Source: Gammaproteobacteria bacterium
Lineage (GTDB): Bacteria > Pseudomonadota > Gammaproteobacteria > Xanthomonadales > Marinicellaceae
DNA: 64,000 nucleotides
Assembly (NCBI GenBank): GCA_041395445.1
Contig: JAWLAO010000006.1
Location: 1 to 64,000 of the forward strand
Reading direction: 5' to 3'
Both the position numbers and the translations under genes were made by a program. Below, piece after piece: positions 30,827-39,600 of this stretch (the stretch's first letter is position 1; the number at the start of each line of letters is the position of its first letter). The notes below the pieces were generated by a model. That model was given only the letters and a program-made list of their open reading frames with translations, did not search any database and was not told the DNA's origin.

Positions 30827-30889
30827 ATGAATAAGAAATACTCGAAAACCACTTTAGTCGGGGGGTGTCTATGTCTGAGCCTTTTCTAG
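30827..30889 (+). other. Possible 20-residue leader ORF overlapping the first tail-collar gene
   Basis: ATG 30827 follows a good AAAAAGGGGAAATAAT ribosome site and encodes MNKKYSKTTLVGGCLCLSLF before a stop inside the next gene. It has the look of the front of a lipoprotein or Sec signal peptide and overlaps the collar-protein ATG (30871) in another frame. It could be a translational-coupling leader, or a signal-peptide gene cut off by sequence change. Not proven to be expressed. Confidence 0.4.
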
Positions 30890-31389
30890 CAGAAATCAGA
30901 ATTATGGGTTTCAATTTTGCACCCAGAGGGTGGGCGTTTTGTGACGGACAAATATTACCTATCAATCAAAATCAATCATTATACTCACTACTTGGAACAA
31001 CCTATGGAGGTGATGGCAGGACATCATTTGCCTTGCCGGATATAAGAGGGCGTGTTCCTGTTCATGTTGGTAATGATGGTGCCGGAGGAATGACTTATAG
31101 CGAAGGTCAGAAAACCGGCGAAGAAACTCATACACTTTCGGTAAATGAGTTGGCGAGTCACAGCCATGTGATGCAGGGAACCTCTAATATTGCAAATCAA
31201 GCCGTTCCTAATAACACATTACTTGCAGCTACAAATAATGGAAAACCTTATTCTTCATCAAGTTCAGGAGAAATGGGCTCAGGGATGGTTGCGCATGTCG
31301 GTGGAAGCCAGGCTCATGAAAATATGCAACCTTCCATTGTTTTGAATTTTTGTATTGCTTTACAGGGATTATTCCCGTCACGAAATTAG
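30871..31389 (+). CDS. Phage tail-collar (MdpB-like) protein 1
   Basis: A 172-aa protein of the tail-collar family. The ATG at 30871 gives the same MSEPF opening as its two neighbours; a GTG 6 bases earlier is less likely. Landmarks: N-terminal IRIMGFNFAPRGWAFCDGQ, then LLGTTYGGDGRTSFALPDIRGRVP, a His/Ser-rich middle, and the C-terminus IVLNFCIALQGLFPSR. Collar domains form the receptor-proximal tip of phage short tail fibres, but the same fold occurs as free-standing proteins such as MdpB of Microcystis. No signal peptide and no other phage gene is nearby. Confidence 0.88.
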   Translation: MSEPFLAEIRIMGFNFAPRGWAFCDGQILPINQNQSLYSLLGTTYGGDGRTSFALPDIRGRVPVHVGNDGAGGMTYSEGQKTGEETHTLSVNELASHSHVMQGTSNIANQAVPNNTLLAATNNGKPYSSSSSGEMGSGMVAHVGGSQAHENMQPSIVLNFCIALQGLFPSRN

Positions 31390-31398
31390 GAGGCTGGT

Positions 31399-31923
31399 AT
31401 GTCAGAACCATTTGTAGGAGAAATCCGTATGTTTGCGGGCAATTTTGCTCCGCGTGGGTGGGCGTTTTGTGATGGTCAGTTATTGGCGGTTTCACAAAAT
31501 GATGCCTTGTTTAGTTTGTTAGGTACAATTTATGGCGGTGATGGAAGAACGACTTTTGGACTGCCTGATATGCGAGGGAGGTTGCCTATGCATGCAGGAA
31601 CAGGTCCTGGGTTGAGTCCAAGGCGGTTGGGAGCAAAGTTTGGTGCAGAGAATGTGACTTTAACAGTGAATCAAATGCCATCTCACACTCATAGTGTTGG
31701 TGGTAATAATGTTGCAGGGAGTTCAAGCTCACCATCGGGTTATTTTGCCAAAGATGTCAGTAACTCCAATTTGTATATCAATTCCTTATCGAGTACCAGA
31801 GCATCCATGAATTCAAACATGATTACAAATACCGGAGGATCGAGATCACACACAAACTTAATGCCTTATCTGTGCATTCATTTTATTATCGCCCTTGTTG
31901 GTATTTATCCATCACGAAATTAG
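31399..31923 (+). CDS. Phage tail-collar (MdpB-like) protein 2
   Basis: A 174-aa paralogue, 9 bases after the first with its own GGAGG ribosome site. It shares IRMFAGNFAPRGWAFCDGQ, LLGTIYGGDGRTTFGLPDMRGRLP and the C-terminal IHFIIALVGIYPSRN. A GPGLSPRRLGAKFGAENVTL segment, absent from protein 1, links it more closely to protein 3. The variable loops (about 110-150) are rich in Ser/Asn/Gly, as expected of the exposed tip of a fibre. Confidence 0.88.
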   Translation: MSEPFVGEIRMFAGNFAPRGWAFCDGQLLAVSQNDALFSLLGTIYGGDGRTTFGLPDMRGRLPMHAGTGPGLSPRRLGAKFGAENVTLTVNQMPSHTHSVGGNNVAGSSSSPSGYFAKDVSNSNLYINSLSSTRASMNSNMITNTGGSRSHTNLMPYLCIHFIIALVGIYPSRN

Positions 31924-31932
31924 GAGAATTGT

Positions 31933-32472
31933 ATGTCAGAACCATTTATAGCAGAAATTAGAATTTTCGCAGGTAATTTTGCTCCAAGAAGCTGGGCATT
32001 TTGTAATGGCCAGTTGTTACCAATTTCGCAGAATACCGCTTTATTTTCACTCATTGGCACAACGTATGGTGGTGATGGGCTATCAACGACAGCACTTCCC
32101 AATTTACAAGGTCGAGCTCCGATGCATCCGGGAAGAGGTCCGGGTTTAACAGCCAGAAGATTGGGCGAAAGAGGTGGCACGCAGTCAGTAACTCTGACTG
32201 AAGCACAGATTCCGAATCATAATCATAGTGTCACAGCTGATGCGAATCCGGGAGGATTTGGTGGTGGCGGAGCGGATACTCCAGATCCGGTCAATCACTA
32301 TCTTGCAAGTACATCTGCCAGCGGTCAGTTTTATGCGAATGGCAGTTCAAATGTCGCTCCCATGAGTGAGGTTACAACAGCCGGTGGAAGCCAGTCGCAC
32401 AACAATGTACAGCCCGTCATTGCAATTAATTACATTATTGCTTTACAAGGTTTGTATCCTTCTAGAGGTTAA
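31933..32472 (+). CDS. Phage tail-collar (MdpB-like) protein 3
   Basis: A 179-aa paralogue, again 9 bases downstream with an AGGAG site. Conserved blocks are IRIFAGNFAPRSWAFCNGQ, LIGTTYGGDGLSTTALPNLQGRAP, GPGLTARRLGERGGTQSVTL and INYIIALQGLYPSRG. The GGFGGGGADTPDP loop is unique to it. It is followed after 2 bases by a Tat-exported DUF6916-like gene, so the three collar genes and that gene form one transcript. Confidence 0.88.
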   Translation: MSEPFIAEIRIFAGNFAPRSWAFCNGQLLPISQNTALFSLIGTTYGGDGLSTTALPNLQGRAPMHPGRGPGLTARRLGERGGTQSVTLTEAQIPNHNHSVTADANPGGFGGGGADTPDPVNHYLASTSASGQFYANGSSNVAPMSEVTTAGGSQSHNNVQPVIAINYIIALQGLYPSRG

Positions 32473-32474
32473 TT

Positions 32475-32822
32475 ATGAAAAGAAGAAATTTTACACAATC
32501 TTTAATTGCAGCTCTAGGTGTTTCCAGTATGCCCGTAGGCGTTTCTTTGGCGGTGTCAAAAACTGAGTCAGATTTAATCAAAGAAAACATAATAACCTCA
32601 GCTGATGGATTGAAATTAAAACTAGATAGCAAGATTCATCCTGTTAACAATCAGGATGAGAAGCAATTTATCCTGACTTATAGTGTCCAAAACCTGCAAG
32701 GCCGGCTGGAAGAAAAAATCTATGATTTAAAATCTTCCGAAGGTAAAAATTATCAGGTTTTTATGACTCCGATAAATGAAACACAACTTCAAGCTGTGTT
32801 CAACAGGAGGCTGAATGCCTGA
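32475..32822 (+). CDS. Tat-exported DUF6916-like protein
   Basis: A 115-aa protein beginning with a twin-arginine leader (MKRRNFTQSLIAALGVSSMPVGV), so it is predicted to cross the inner membrane folded. The mature part is a small beta-rich domain whose end, YQVFMTPINETQLQAVFNRR, resembles the DUF6916 C-terminus (LFLVPIG...YEAVF). Such proteins recur beside tail-collar genes. It overlaps the GNAT gene by 8 bases, and the AGGAGG in its last codons serves as that gene's ribosome site. Assignment to DUF6916 is by eye. Confidence 0.65.
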   Translation: MKRRNFTQSLIAALGVSSMPVGVSLAVSKTESDLIKENIITSADGLKLKLDSKIHPVNNQDEKQFILTYSVQNLQGRLEEKIYDLKSSEGKNYQVFMTPINETQLQAVFNRRLNA

Positions 32823-33333
32823 TAGTGTTTCGGAAACATTGAATCATCAATTGTTTCCTGGTGATTTGCAATATAAAGCCATATCTGACAAGGATATGGC
32901 TTTTCTTTCACAGCTTTATGCATCGACTCGTTGGAAAGAACTAGAACAGACTCCATGGAGTTTGGAGCAAAAGCAGAATTTCCTGCAAATGCAGTTTGAT
33001 GCACAACATAAACATTACCAATCGCATTATCCGAAATCGGACTATTTGTTAATTTCGTATAAGAACCAAGAAATTGGCCGCATCTATCTGGACAGAGATG
33101 AAACGTCAATTTGTTTGATAGATATTGCCTTTCTACCTGAATTTAGAAACAGAGGGTTTGGAACTCAAATCTTAAAAAACCTCATTAATGAAGCTCAATC
33201 AAATCAAAAGAAAATAACCATCCATGTTGAAAATTTTAACCCTGCCTATAACTGGTATGTCAAACACGGTTTCCAACAAATTGAAGACAAAGGTGTTTAT
33301 CAATACATGGAATGGCATCCCAAAACCGTCTAA
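32815..33333 (+). CDS. GNAT-family N-acetyltransferase
   Basis: A 172-aa acetyltransferase using acetyl-CoA. The GNAT fold shows IGRIYLDRDETSICLIDIAFLPEFRNRGFGTQILKNL (motif A, R/Q-x-x-G-x-G/A as RNRGFG, residues ~112-117), then NPAYNWYVKHGFQQ. GNATs of this type often close tail-collar operons, where they may modify the collar proteins or a partner; the target is unknown. It converges on the minus-strand DUF6916 gene with overlapping stops. Confidence 0.85.
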   Translation: MPDSVSETLNHQLFPGDLQYKAISDKDMAFLSQLYASTRWKELEQTPWSLEQKQNFLQMQFDAQHKHYQSHYPKSDYLLISYKNQEIGRIYLDRDETSICLIDIAFLPEFRNRGFGTQILKNLINEAQSNQKKITIHVENFNPAYNWYVKHGFQQIEDKGVYQYMEWHPKTV

Positions 33334-33623
33334 GTAAAAATTGCCTCGTATTGGGTTCCTCGCTCATTGGCTCCAATTGGAACCAGAAAGAGATGGATAT
33401 CGTCAGTTGAATCGCTTTTTATCAAAAAAGTATTTTGCTCAAAAACTCTTTTGTCCGTTGACTGAAATAGCAGTGAGAACGGTTCAATTTGTCCATTTGG
33501 GATTGTTTCAGATTTAATTGATTTTATTTCAACAAGGTTCAAATCCAGATACTCTTCTTCCCCAATTTGAAGTTGGAATTGTTTATTGTCTAGGTTATCA
33601 AAAAAGGATTTCGTTAGGTTCAT
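33330..33623 (-). CDS. DUF6916 family protein
   Basis: About 97 aa with clear family features: LTKSFFDNLDNKQFQLQIG at the front, LDLNLVEIKSI, then IEPFSLLFQS and the ending HLFLVPIGANERGTQYEAIF. Homology begins at Met 33623; an upstream ATG at 33707 would add 28 residues that look unrelated, and neither has a good ribosome site. It has no signal peptide, unlike the Tat version on the other strand. It converges on the GNAT gene with overlapping stops. Confidence 0.75.
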   Translation of the reverse strand: MNLTKSFFDNLDNKQFQLQIGEEEYLDLNLVEIKSIKSETIPNGQIEPFSLLFQSTDKRVFEQNTFLIKSDSTDDIHLFLVPIGANERGTQYEAIFT

Positions 33624-33892
33624 TCTTATTATTTCGTATGAGTCAGATGTGATTATAGTTGAAGGTGTAACTTCTGCCAATGAATTCTTTATAACAAAAA
33701 ATGTCATAATAAAATTTAAAGAATCAGACGTATGTAAAAATCACATTAAAAGTTCAATTCCTGACAAAATCTTGCGTATCCTTAATCAAAAAATGTGAAA
33801 TTTATCACGTTTTTATTCTTATGATAAAAATTGACTCATAGTCAAGCTACTAGAAAGTAACTGTAATTTTAAATCGACACAGGGGGTTTATT

Positions 33893-34078
33893 ATGGCACC
33901 AACATTTCCAATTACATTTAAAAACTGTTCAACTTGCAAGCATTGGGAAGGCGACAGAACATTCAAAGCTGATGGTTCTGAGGTTCAAATTTCGTCTTCT
34001 GCTAACAAAGGATGTTGTAAACATGCCGGTGGTGAGGAAAAAGCCGCTTTCATGAAATGTGAGAGCTGGACTTCTTAA
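33893..34078 (+). CDS. 61-residue Cys-rich protein
   Basis: A small soluble protein with a strong AGGGGG ribosome site. It has five cysteines: Cys12 and Cys15 (NCSTCKHWEG), Cys41/Cys42 (KGCCKH) and Cys56 (KCESW). Spacing and two nearby His suggest a structural zinc or iron site. The CxxCxHWEG pattern occurs in small uncharacterised bacterial and phage proteins. It lies between the collar/DUF6916 cluster and the transglutaminase-like gene, with its own terminator. Confidence 0.7.
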   Translation: MAPTFPITFKNCSTCKHWEGDRTFKADGSEVQISSSANKGCCKHAGGEEKAAFMKCESWTS

Positions 34079-34101
34079 CCAATCTTATTTTTTCTCAATC
34101 C

Positions 34102-34137
34102 ACGCCGCTTCATTATAAAATGTGAAGTGGCGTTCTT
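34102..34137 (+). terminator. Terminator after the Cys-rich gene
   Basis: ACGCCGCTTCA (34102-34112) pairs with TGAAGTGGCGT (34123-34133), one G-T pair, 10-base loop. The T tract after it is short (TCTTGCG), so strength is uncertain. Confidence 0.6.
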
Positions 34138-34272
34138 GCGTTTCTCAAACAAACTTATTCTATTTTAACCATTCTCTCTAAGCTATAGATTGAACTATAG
34201 CTCAATAATGTGTCACTGCTTATACGAAAAAAGCGTATATAATGTTGTATACAGAGGAAATCAGGGGGAAAT

Positions 34273-36567
34273 ATGTTTAAATATATCACTCACATCATTG
34301 CAATTATGATTGTTTGCACAACAGTCAATGCAAACACAGAATTGTCTTATGACTTGCTGGAAAAGAATTTAAAAACTTACCAGCAAAAGATTCAAACAAT
34401 CCGTCAAAACCTTGATAACAGTATTTTCGATGATCAGGAACTCTTGCTCAAATTGGACTTTGATGCTGATACTATTATTCAGTTCATGCAAGAAAAAGTG
34501 GCTTTTCAACCCTATCAAGGATTGTTAAGAGGAGTGCAAGGGACTTTAAACTCAAGAGCCGGTAATTCTTTGGATCAAAGTATTTTACTGGCGAAGTTAT
34601 TAAAAGATGCGGGATTTGAAGCTCGGATTGCCAGAGGTGTTTTGACTGAAGAGCAATCTTTAAAACTTCTTGTGCAATCTTCAAATGCCAGTATTCCGCA
34701 AAACATTGGAAATGGCGAAGGTTTTGAAAAGGCTGTTTCAGTTCTTGCGAAGAAAAACCCGGATTCGAAATCTGCTTTTGATTGGAAAAACACTAAAACC
34801 TTTGAGAGGTACAACAATTCTCTCAATCAATTACAAAGTGTGCTCAAAAAGTATGAAATTGATTTGGCAGAAGTTGATGTGACAGAACAAATGGTCAAAG
34901 AAAACATGGAATATTTCTGGGTTCAATATCGCATGGGAGTGACAGAGTCCTGGCAAAATGCTCATCCGGCACTTAAAAAAGGAGAAAGTTTTGATGTCAC
35001 TGTAACAGAAACATTGAGCGAAACTATTCCAGAAAAATACCTGCATCAAGTCAAAATTGAATCATTTATCGAACAAAGAATCGGTGAGGATTACAAAACA
35101 CACAGTTTGATGAAAGCATGGACAAAACCGACTGCTAACTTGCAAGGAGTTTTCCTTAGCTACGCCAATATGCCTTTGGGTATTGATATTAAATCTGATT
35201 TTAATCTGCGAGATATTATCAATCGTTCACAGGTTTTTATGCCGACATTTAACGGTCAGCCTGTTGGCGGAAAAGTTTTTGATTTACAAGGTCGTTTAGT
35301 TGATTCGGATGCTATGAGCGCACCGGCTGCCGGTATTTTTAAAACTGTTGGCGATAAAACCATGAATGCTATTGATGCACTTGAAGACAATAAAAAACCA
35401 AAATTGGAACTCACCGCTCAATGGTTGCAATTCACATTTATTTCGCCAGATGGAAAGGAAAAAGTTGTTAAAAGATACACTTATAAAGCTGATAAAAATG
35501 AATCCGTTGATGAAAATCTGGCTAAAACTAAACTTTTAACCCGCTATGAAATGATGGTGAATACCGGTGAACAACCTCTTGCTTATTTAGCAGATTTATA
35601 TCTGCAATCAGTTGAAAAAGGGTTGCCTTGGTTAAAAGCATCGGTTGATAAGCTGTTTAGTGACAAAAAACAAGGTGCGTTTCCAAAGTCGATTCCTGAA
35701 AGTTCATTCGACTTGTTATTACAGAACCGCTGGATGAAACAAAATCCAACTGCAAATACTGAAACTCTTCAATACATTTCAGAGCCAAACCTGATTGCAT
35801 TTAAAAAGGGGTTTATAGATGCTCAAACAGAGTTTTTTGCAGTTGATATTATCAGCAACTCCAAAAAGTTTCTTCGAGTGAAAAATGGCAAAGTTTATAA
35901 CGACACCAAACAAACATTTGAGCAGGGAGTTTGGGACACTGCCGGTGAATGGCTACCATCCCGTTTTTTAAGTCTTGAAGGCAACGAAGTTGATACATTG
36001 AGAGTGACAAGTGCTGCGGAAAGCCAGAACATATCTTTGCATTTGCTAAAACCAGAAACAGGTGTTGAGGAGAGTCTGGCAAAACTATTCAGCAAAGATT
36101 CACTCGCTTACGAAAGTGCAATGGCAGATATCAATGCCGGATACTCATTAATTGTTCCTGAGAAAAAACCTGAAAATTTAAAAATGTCAGGTTGGTGGCG
36201 TTTTAATCATAAAACAGGTGAAAGTCTGGGAATGACGGCTGATGGTGGCGGACAAGAAATCACAGAGTACGAAATTGAACTGGCCCAGATTGCCTTAATG
36301 TTGGCAAGGTCTTTGGGTAACTTACAAAAATGCGATATGGATGGAAGTATGAATAATTTCGAGAAAATGTGTTGTATGGCTGAGGCTCATTTCAACAATG
36401 TGGTTGGTTTGTCATTTGGCGGAGCATTAGCCGGAAGTATAGGAACAGCCGGTGCAGCAGTCTTTGATATTGTTGATTTTACTCATGAATTGGGAACAGG
36501 CTCAGGAATTGCACCGGGAACAAATGGTGCGGTTTGTAAGGCAGTCGGTCCAATTCCTGATTTTTAA
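34273..36567 (+). CDS. Exported transglutaminase-like-fold protein without catalytic Cys
   Basis: A 764-aa exported protein with a signal peptide (ending TTVNAN) behind an AGGGGG ribosome site. The N-terminal third carries a transglutaminase-like motif, RAGNSLDQSILLAKLLKDAGFEARIARG (split: RAGNSLDQ at ~98, then AGFEARIARG). In active enzymes the residue after G-N/D is Cys; here it is Ser. The rest (~200-764) is not recognised and includes a Gly-rich hydrophobic stretch near 705-725 beside a double Cys (EKMCCMAEAHFNN). It lies 53 bases before the PPC/VWA gene and probably works with it. A peptidase or cross-linking role is doubtful. Confidence 0.75.
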   Translation: MFKYITHIIAIMIVCTTVNANTELSYDLLEKNLKTYQQKIQTIRQNLDNSIFDDQELLLKLDFDADTIIQFMQEKVAFQPYQGLLRGVQGTLNSRAGNSLDQSILLAKLLKDAGFEARIARGVLTEEQSLKLLVQSSNASIPQNIGNGEGFEKAVSVLAKKNPDSKSAFDWKNTKTFERYNNSLNQLQSVLKKYEIDLAEVDVTEQMVKENMEYFWVQYRMGVTESWQNAHPALKKGESFDVTVTETLSETIPEKYLHQVKIESFIEQRIGEDYKTHSLMKAWTKPTANLQGVFLSYANMPLGIDIKSDFNLRDIINRSQVFMPTFNGQPVGGKVFDLQGRLVDSDAMSAPAAGIFKTVGDKTMNAIDALEDNKKPKLELTAQWLQFTFISPDGKEKVVKRYTYKADKNESVDENLAKTKLLTRYEMMVNTGEQPLAYLADLYLQSVEKGLPWLKASVDKLFSDKKQGAFPKSIPESSFDLLLQNRWMKQNPTANTETLQYISEPNLIAFKKGFIDAQTEFFAVDIISNSKKFLRVKNGKVYNDTKQTFEQGVWDTAGEWLPSRFLSLEGNEVDTLRVTSAAESQNISLHLLKPETGVEESLAKLFSKDSLAYESAMADINAGYSLIVPEKKPENLKMSGWWRFNHKTGESLGMTADGGGQEITEYEIELAQIALMLARSLGNLQKCDMDGSMNNFEKMCCMAEAHFNNVVGLSFGGALAGSIGTAGAAVFDIVDFTHELGTGSGIAPGTNGAVCKAVGPIPDF

Positions 36568-36620
36568 TCAAACCTCAATCAATAAGCTAAAGGTATAAAA
36601 TTATTAAGAGGTACACAATA

Positions 36621-39600
36621 ATGAAACTATTTTGGGTATTAATTCTACTTGCGTATAATGTTTCGGCTGAGAAGTTTTTCTATGAACAAGAACCGAATAA
36701 CTCACCGATTGATGGTAACCATTTCAAATCAGAACAAACGATTCTTGGTGATATGCAAGGCAAAGATCAGGACATGTTTATCTGGAATGTATCAGATGGC
36801 GATGCTGATTTTCAATGGAATATTGAGTTTGAAGGTTTGCCTGGAAAATTAACCCGTTTAGATTTAATGCAAGTAGAATTTACTGAAGACGGAAGCGGAG
36901 TCACAAAAGTAGATACCATTTTCTCAATGTCGAGTCCAGATGGCTCAGTACCATTACAAACAAATAATTTGGTCGTTACACCAGGTAAATATTATATAGG
37001 TTTGTCTTATGCCGGAGGACAATCAAAGCCATCAGCATCTCCATTATTTGGTGATATTGGTTTAGAAGATATGGAATCCGAAATTCAGCAGGAAAACAAT
37101 CAAATAGACTCTATCGAGGTTAAAGAGCAAGATTTCTACAAAATCAGAATTACCAAGGGATATAAAATCAATCAGGCAAGAATTAAGGAAGATAAAAACA
37201 GTAAAGAGTCTCCATACTCACTTCGTGCAGACTCTACGGTAGGTATTTATTTCTTTAATAAGTCACTCTGGTTGGATTTTAAAATAAATGAGAAACAAAC
37301 CAACCAAGTTTGGAAGGTTCATGGTCAATCGGAACTAGGAAAACCATTAACTTTAAAACTGTATGATTCTGCAAATAATTTATTAGCCTCTCACCAGTCT
37401 GACAAAAGAGGAACTTTTTATCTTTCTGATTTAAAACTATCAGTAGGTTCTTACTTGCTTGAGTTGATATCTCAGGATTCAAGCACAGCTATTATAGAGG
37501 TCGCCAATACAGGTGAGTTTGTATCGGGGAATGAAGCAGAACCCAACAATAAACTTAAAATTGCTAACCAAATCAAAATTGGAGAGGCAATATCTGGAAG
37601 ATTGTCTGACAATAGAGATGAAGACTATTTTATTTTTGAAGTTGACGAAGAACTGTCACATAAACAATTGAAACTATCAGTCGTTAACGATAATAAAGAA
37701 AATCTACGTTTTTGTTTGTGGGATGATAATCAAAAAAGATTGAAATGCAATGACACAAAAGAAGATATCATCTTAGACAATTTGTCATTAAGTACAGGGA
37801 GTTACTTTATATCACTATCACGATCTGCCAATGAAGCTCCTTATAGTGTTAACGTAGCGGATGTCGGCCCAAGAAATCCTATCATGGAAACTGAACCAAA
37901 TGACAGCTTTCCTCAAGCTGTTGCTATGAATGAAAAAAGATTAGTCAAAGGCACAACGGTTGGCAACGAGTATGATTTTTATAAATTTGATGTTGATGAT
38001 AGTGATAGGATGTGGACGATTCAAGCAGTTGGAAGTAATTTGGATCGATTGATGATTTATAACTCCAGAGGTGATGCTATTCAGAGAGCAACCAATCAGG
38101 CAAAAAGCAACAGGCTCAAATTAAGCAACCTCATTCTTTCCCCGGGTGAGCATGTTGTCAGCTTGAATGGTACGGATAGCAAGTATGTCCTTAGAGTATT
38201 TCCCGCCGGAAAAATTGATGAATCTCTTGAAAGAGAGCCTAATGATAGTGATATACAAGCAACAGCTTTAAATATTGGTGAAACTAAAAAAGGGTTGCTT
38301 GCTGATGCGAATGATGTCGATTTATACCACTTTCGTATTAATGGTGAACAAGGACTCCATTTAAAGATACAGCCTCCTGCAGACGGCGCATTAAGTTATC
38401 AGTTGGACAGAGAAGGAGTCCGTGTTGGTAGAAAAGTCTCACAAAAAGGTGAGGCAGTGGAGTTTAAAGGACTGTTAAAACCGGGAGAGTATCAAATAAG
38501 AATCCAACCTCATCGTGATTTGAGCGATGATTTATACGAGGTTTCATTAAAAACTTATGACGCTTACACTTGTATTGAAGATTGTGAACCGAATGATAAT
38601 CCGTATCAAGCCAATAATATGAGTGGAGTTTCGGTAGTCAAAGGGCAATCAGGAACTCATGATGATTATGACTGGTATTTTCTACCGGAATCCGAAGTAC
38701 AAAGAAAGGTTACTTTCGTCGATAAAGTTGGTAATAACATTAACGGAATTGTCGGCTTTACCGATTATGGAAAAACAAGCTTAGTCACAGAGAGAAACTC
38801 AAAAGAACAACTCATAGATTTCACCATTCCTGTAAATAAAGCCGGATATTTCCGAATCCAAGTGTCGAAATCAGATTATGAGTTTGATATTAAAATTGAT
38901 AATCAACCGGTTCAACAACAAATAATCTCAGCTGATGTGAGCTTGTCAGTTAGCGGGCTGCCTGAGAAAATAAAGGCATTTAGCCCTGAAAGCCAAAGAC
39001 TTAAAGGCCAAATTATGGTTGAAAACAAAGGTCATGAAATCGTTGATGTTCATTTAAAAATCCATACCGGTGACTACCGGTGGATAACAGATATTTCCAC
39101 AGATGAATTGCAATTGCAGCCAGGAGAAACGAAACAAATACCAATTTCTATTTTGACTCCGGCTGAATTGATAGACACAATTATCACACGAATCGTTTTT
39201 GTTGCTGAAACAAAAGGAGTTGTTGTAAAGCAATATTCGCATGAAATTAAAGCGGATACAAATGCAGAATTGGTCAATCCTGAAGAATTCTGGGGAGTTC
39301 AAAAACCTTTGTTAGGTGGTATTAATGTCGCCGCACATTCAATGGGAGCGAAACGAACGGAAGAAGATATTGCGATGAATGTTTCATCCGTTGGTTATGG
39401 ATTTGATGAATTATTTGACAATATGACGGCGTTAAATTCGGGTTTAAAATATCGAGGTGGAAGAAAAACCGAAAAAGATATTGTCACAATTGAATTCGCA
39501 GGTAACAAACCTGTTGATGTGGTAGGAACTATACTTAACCCTTTATCCGGTGGAAGCTCTTATAAATATCTGAAAGATTTCGAGTTGCATCTATCTCTTG

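Noticed and set aside
30871..32472. Prophage remnant
   Set aside because: Only collar-domain genes are phage-like; no structural, lysis, replication or integrase genes occur within 10 kb on either side.
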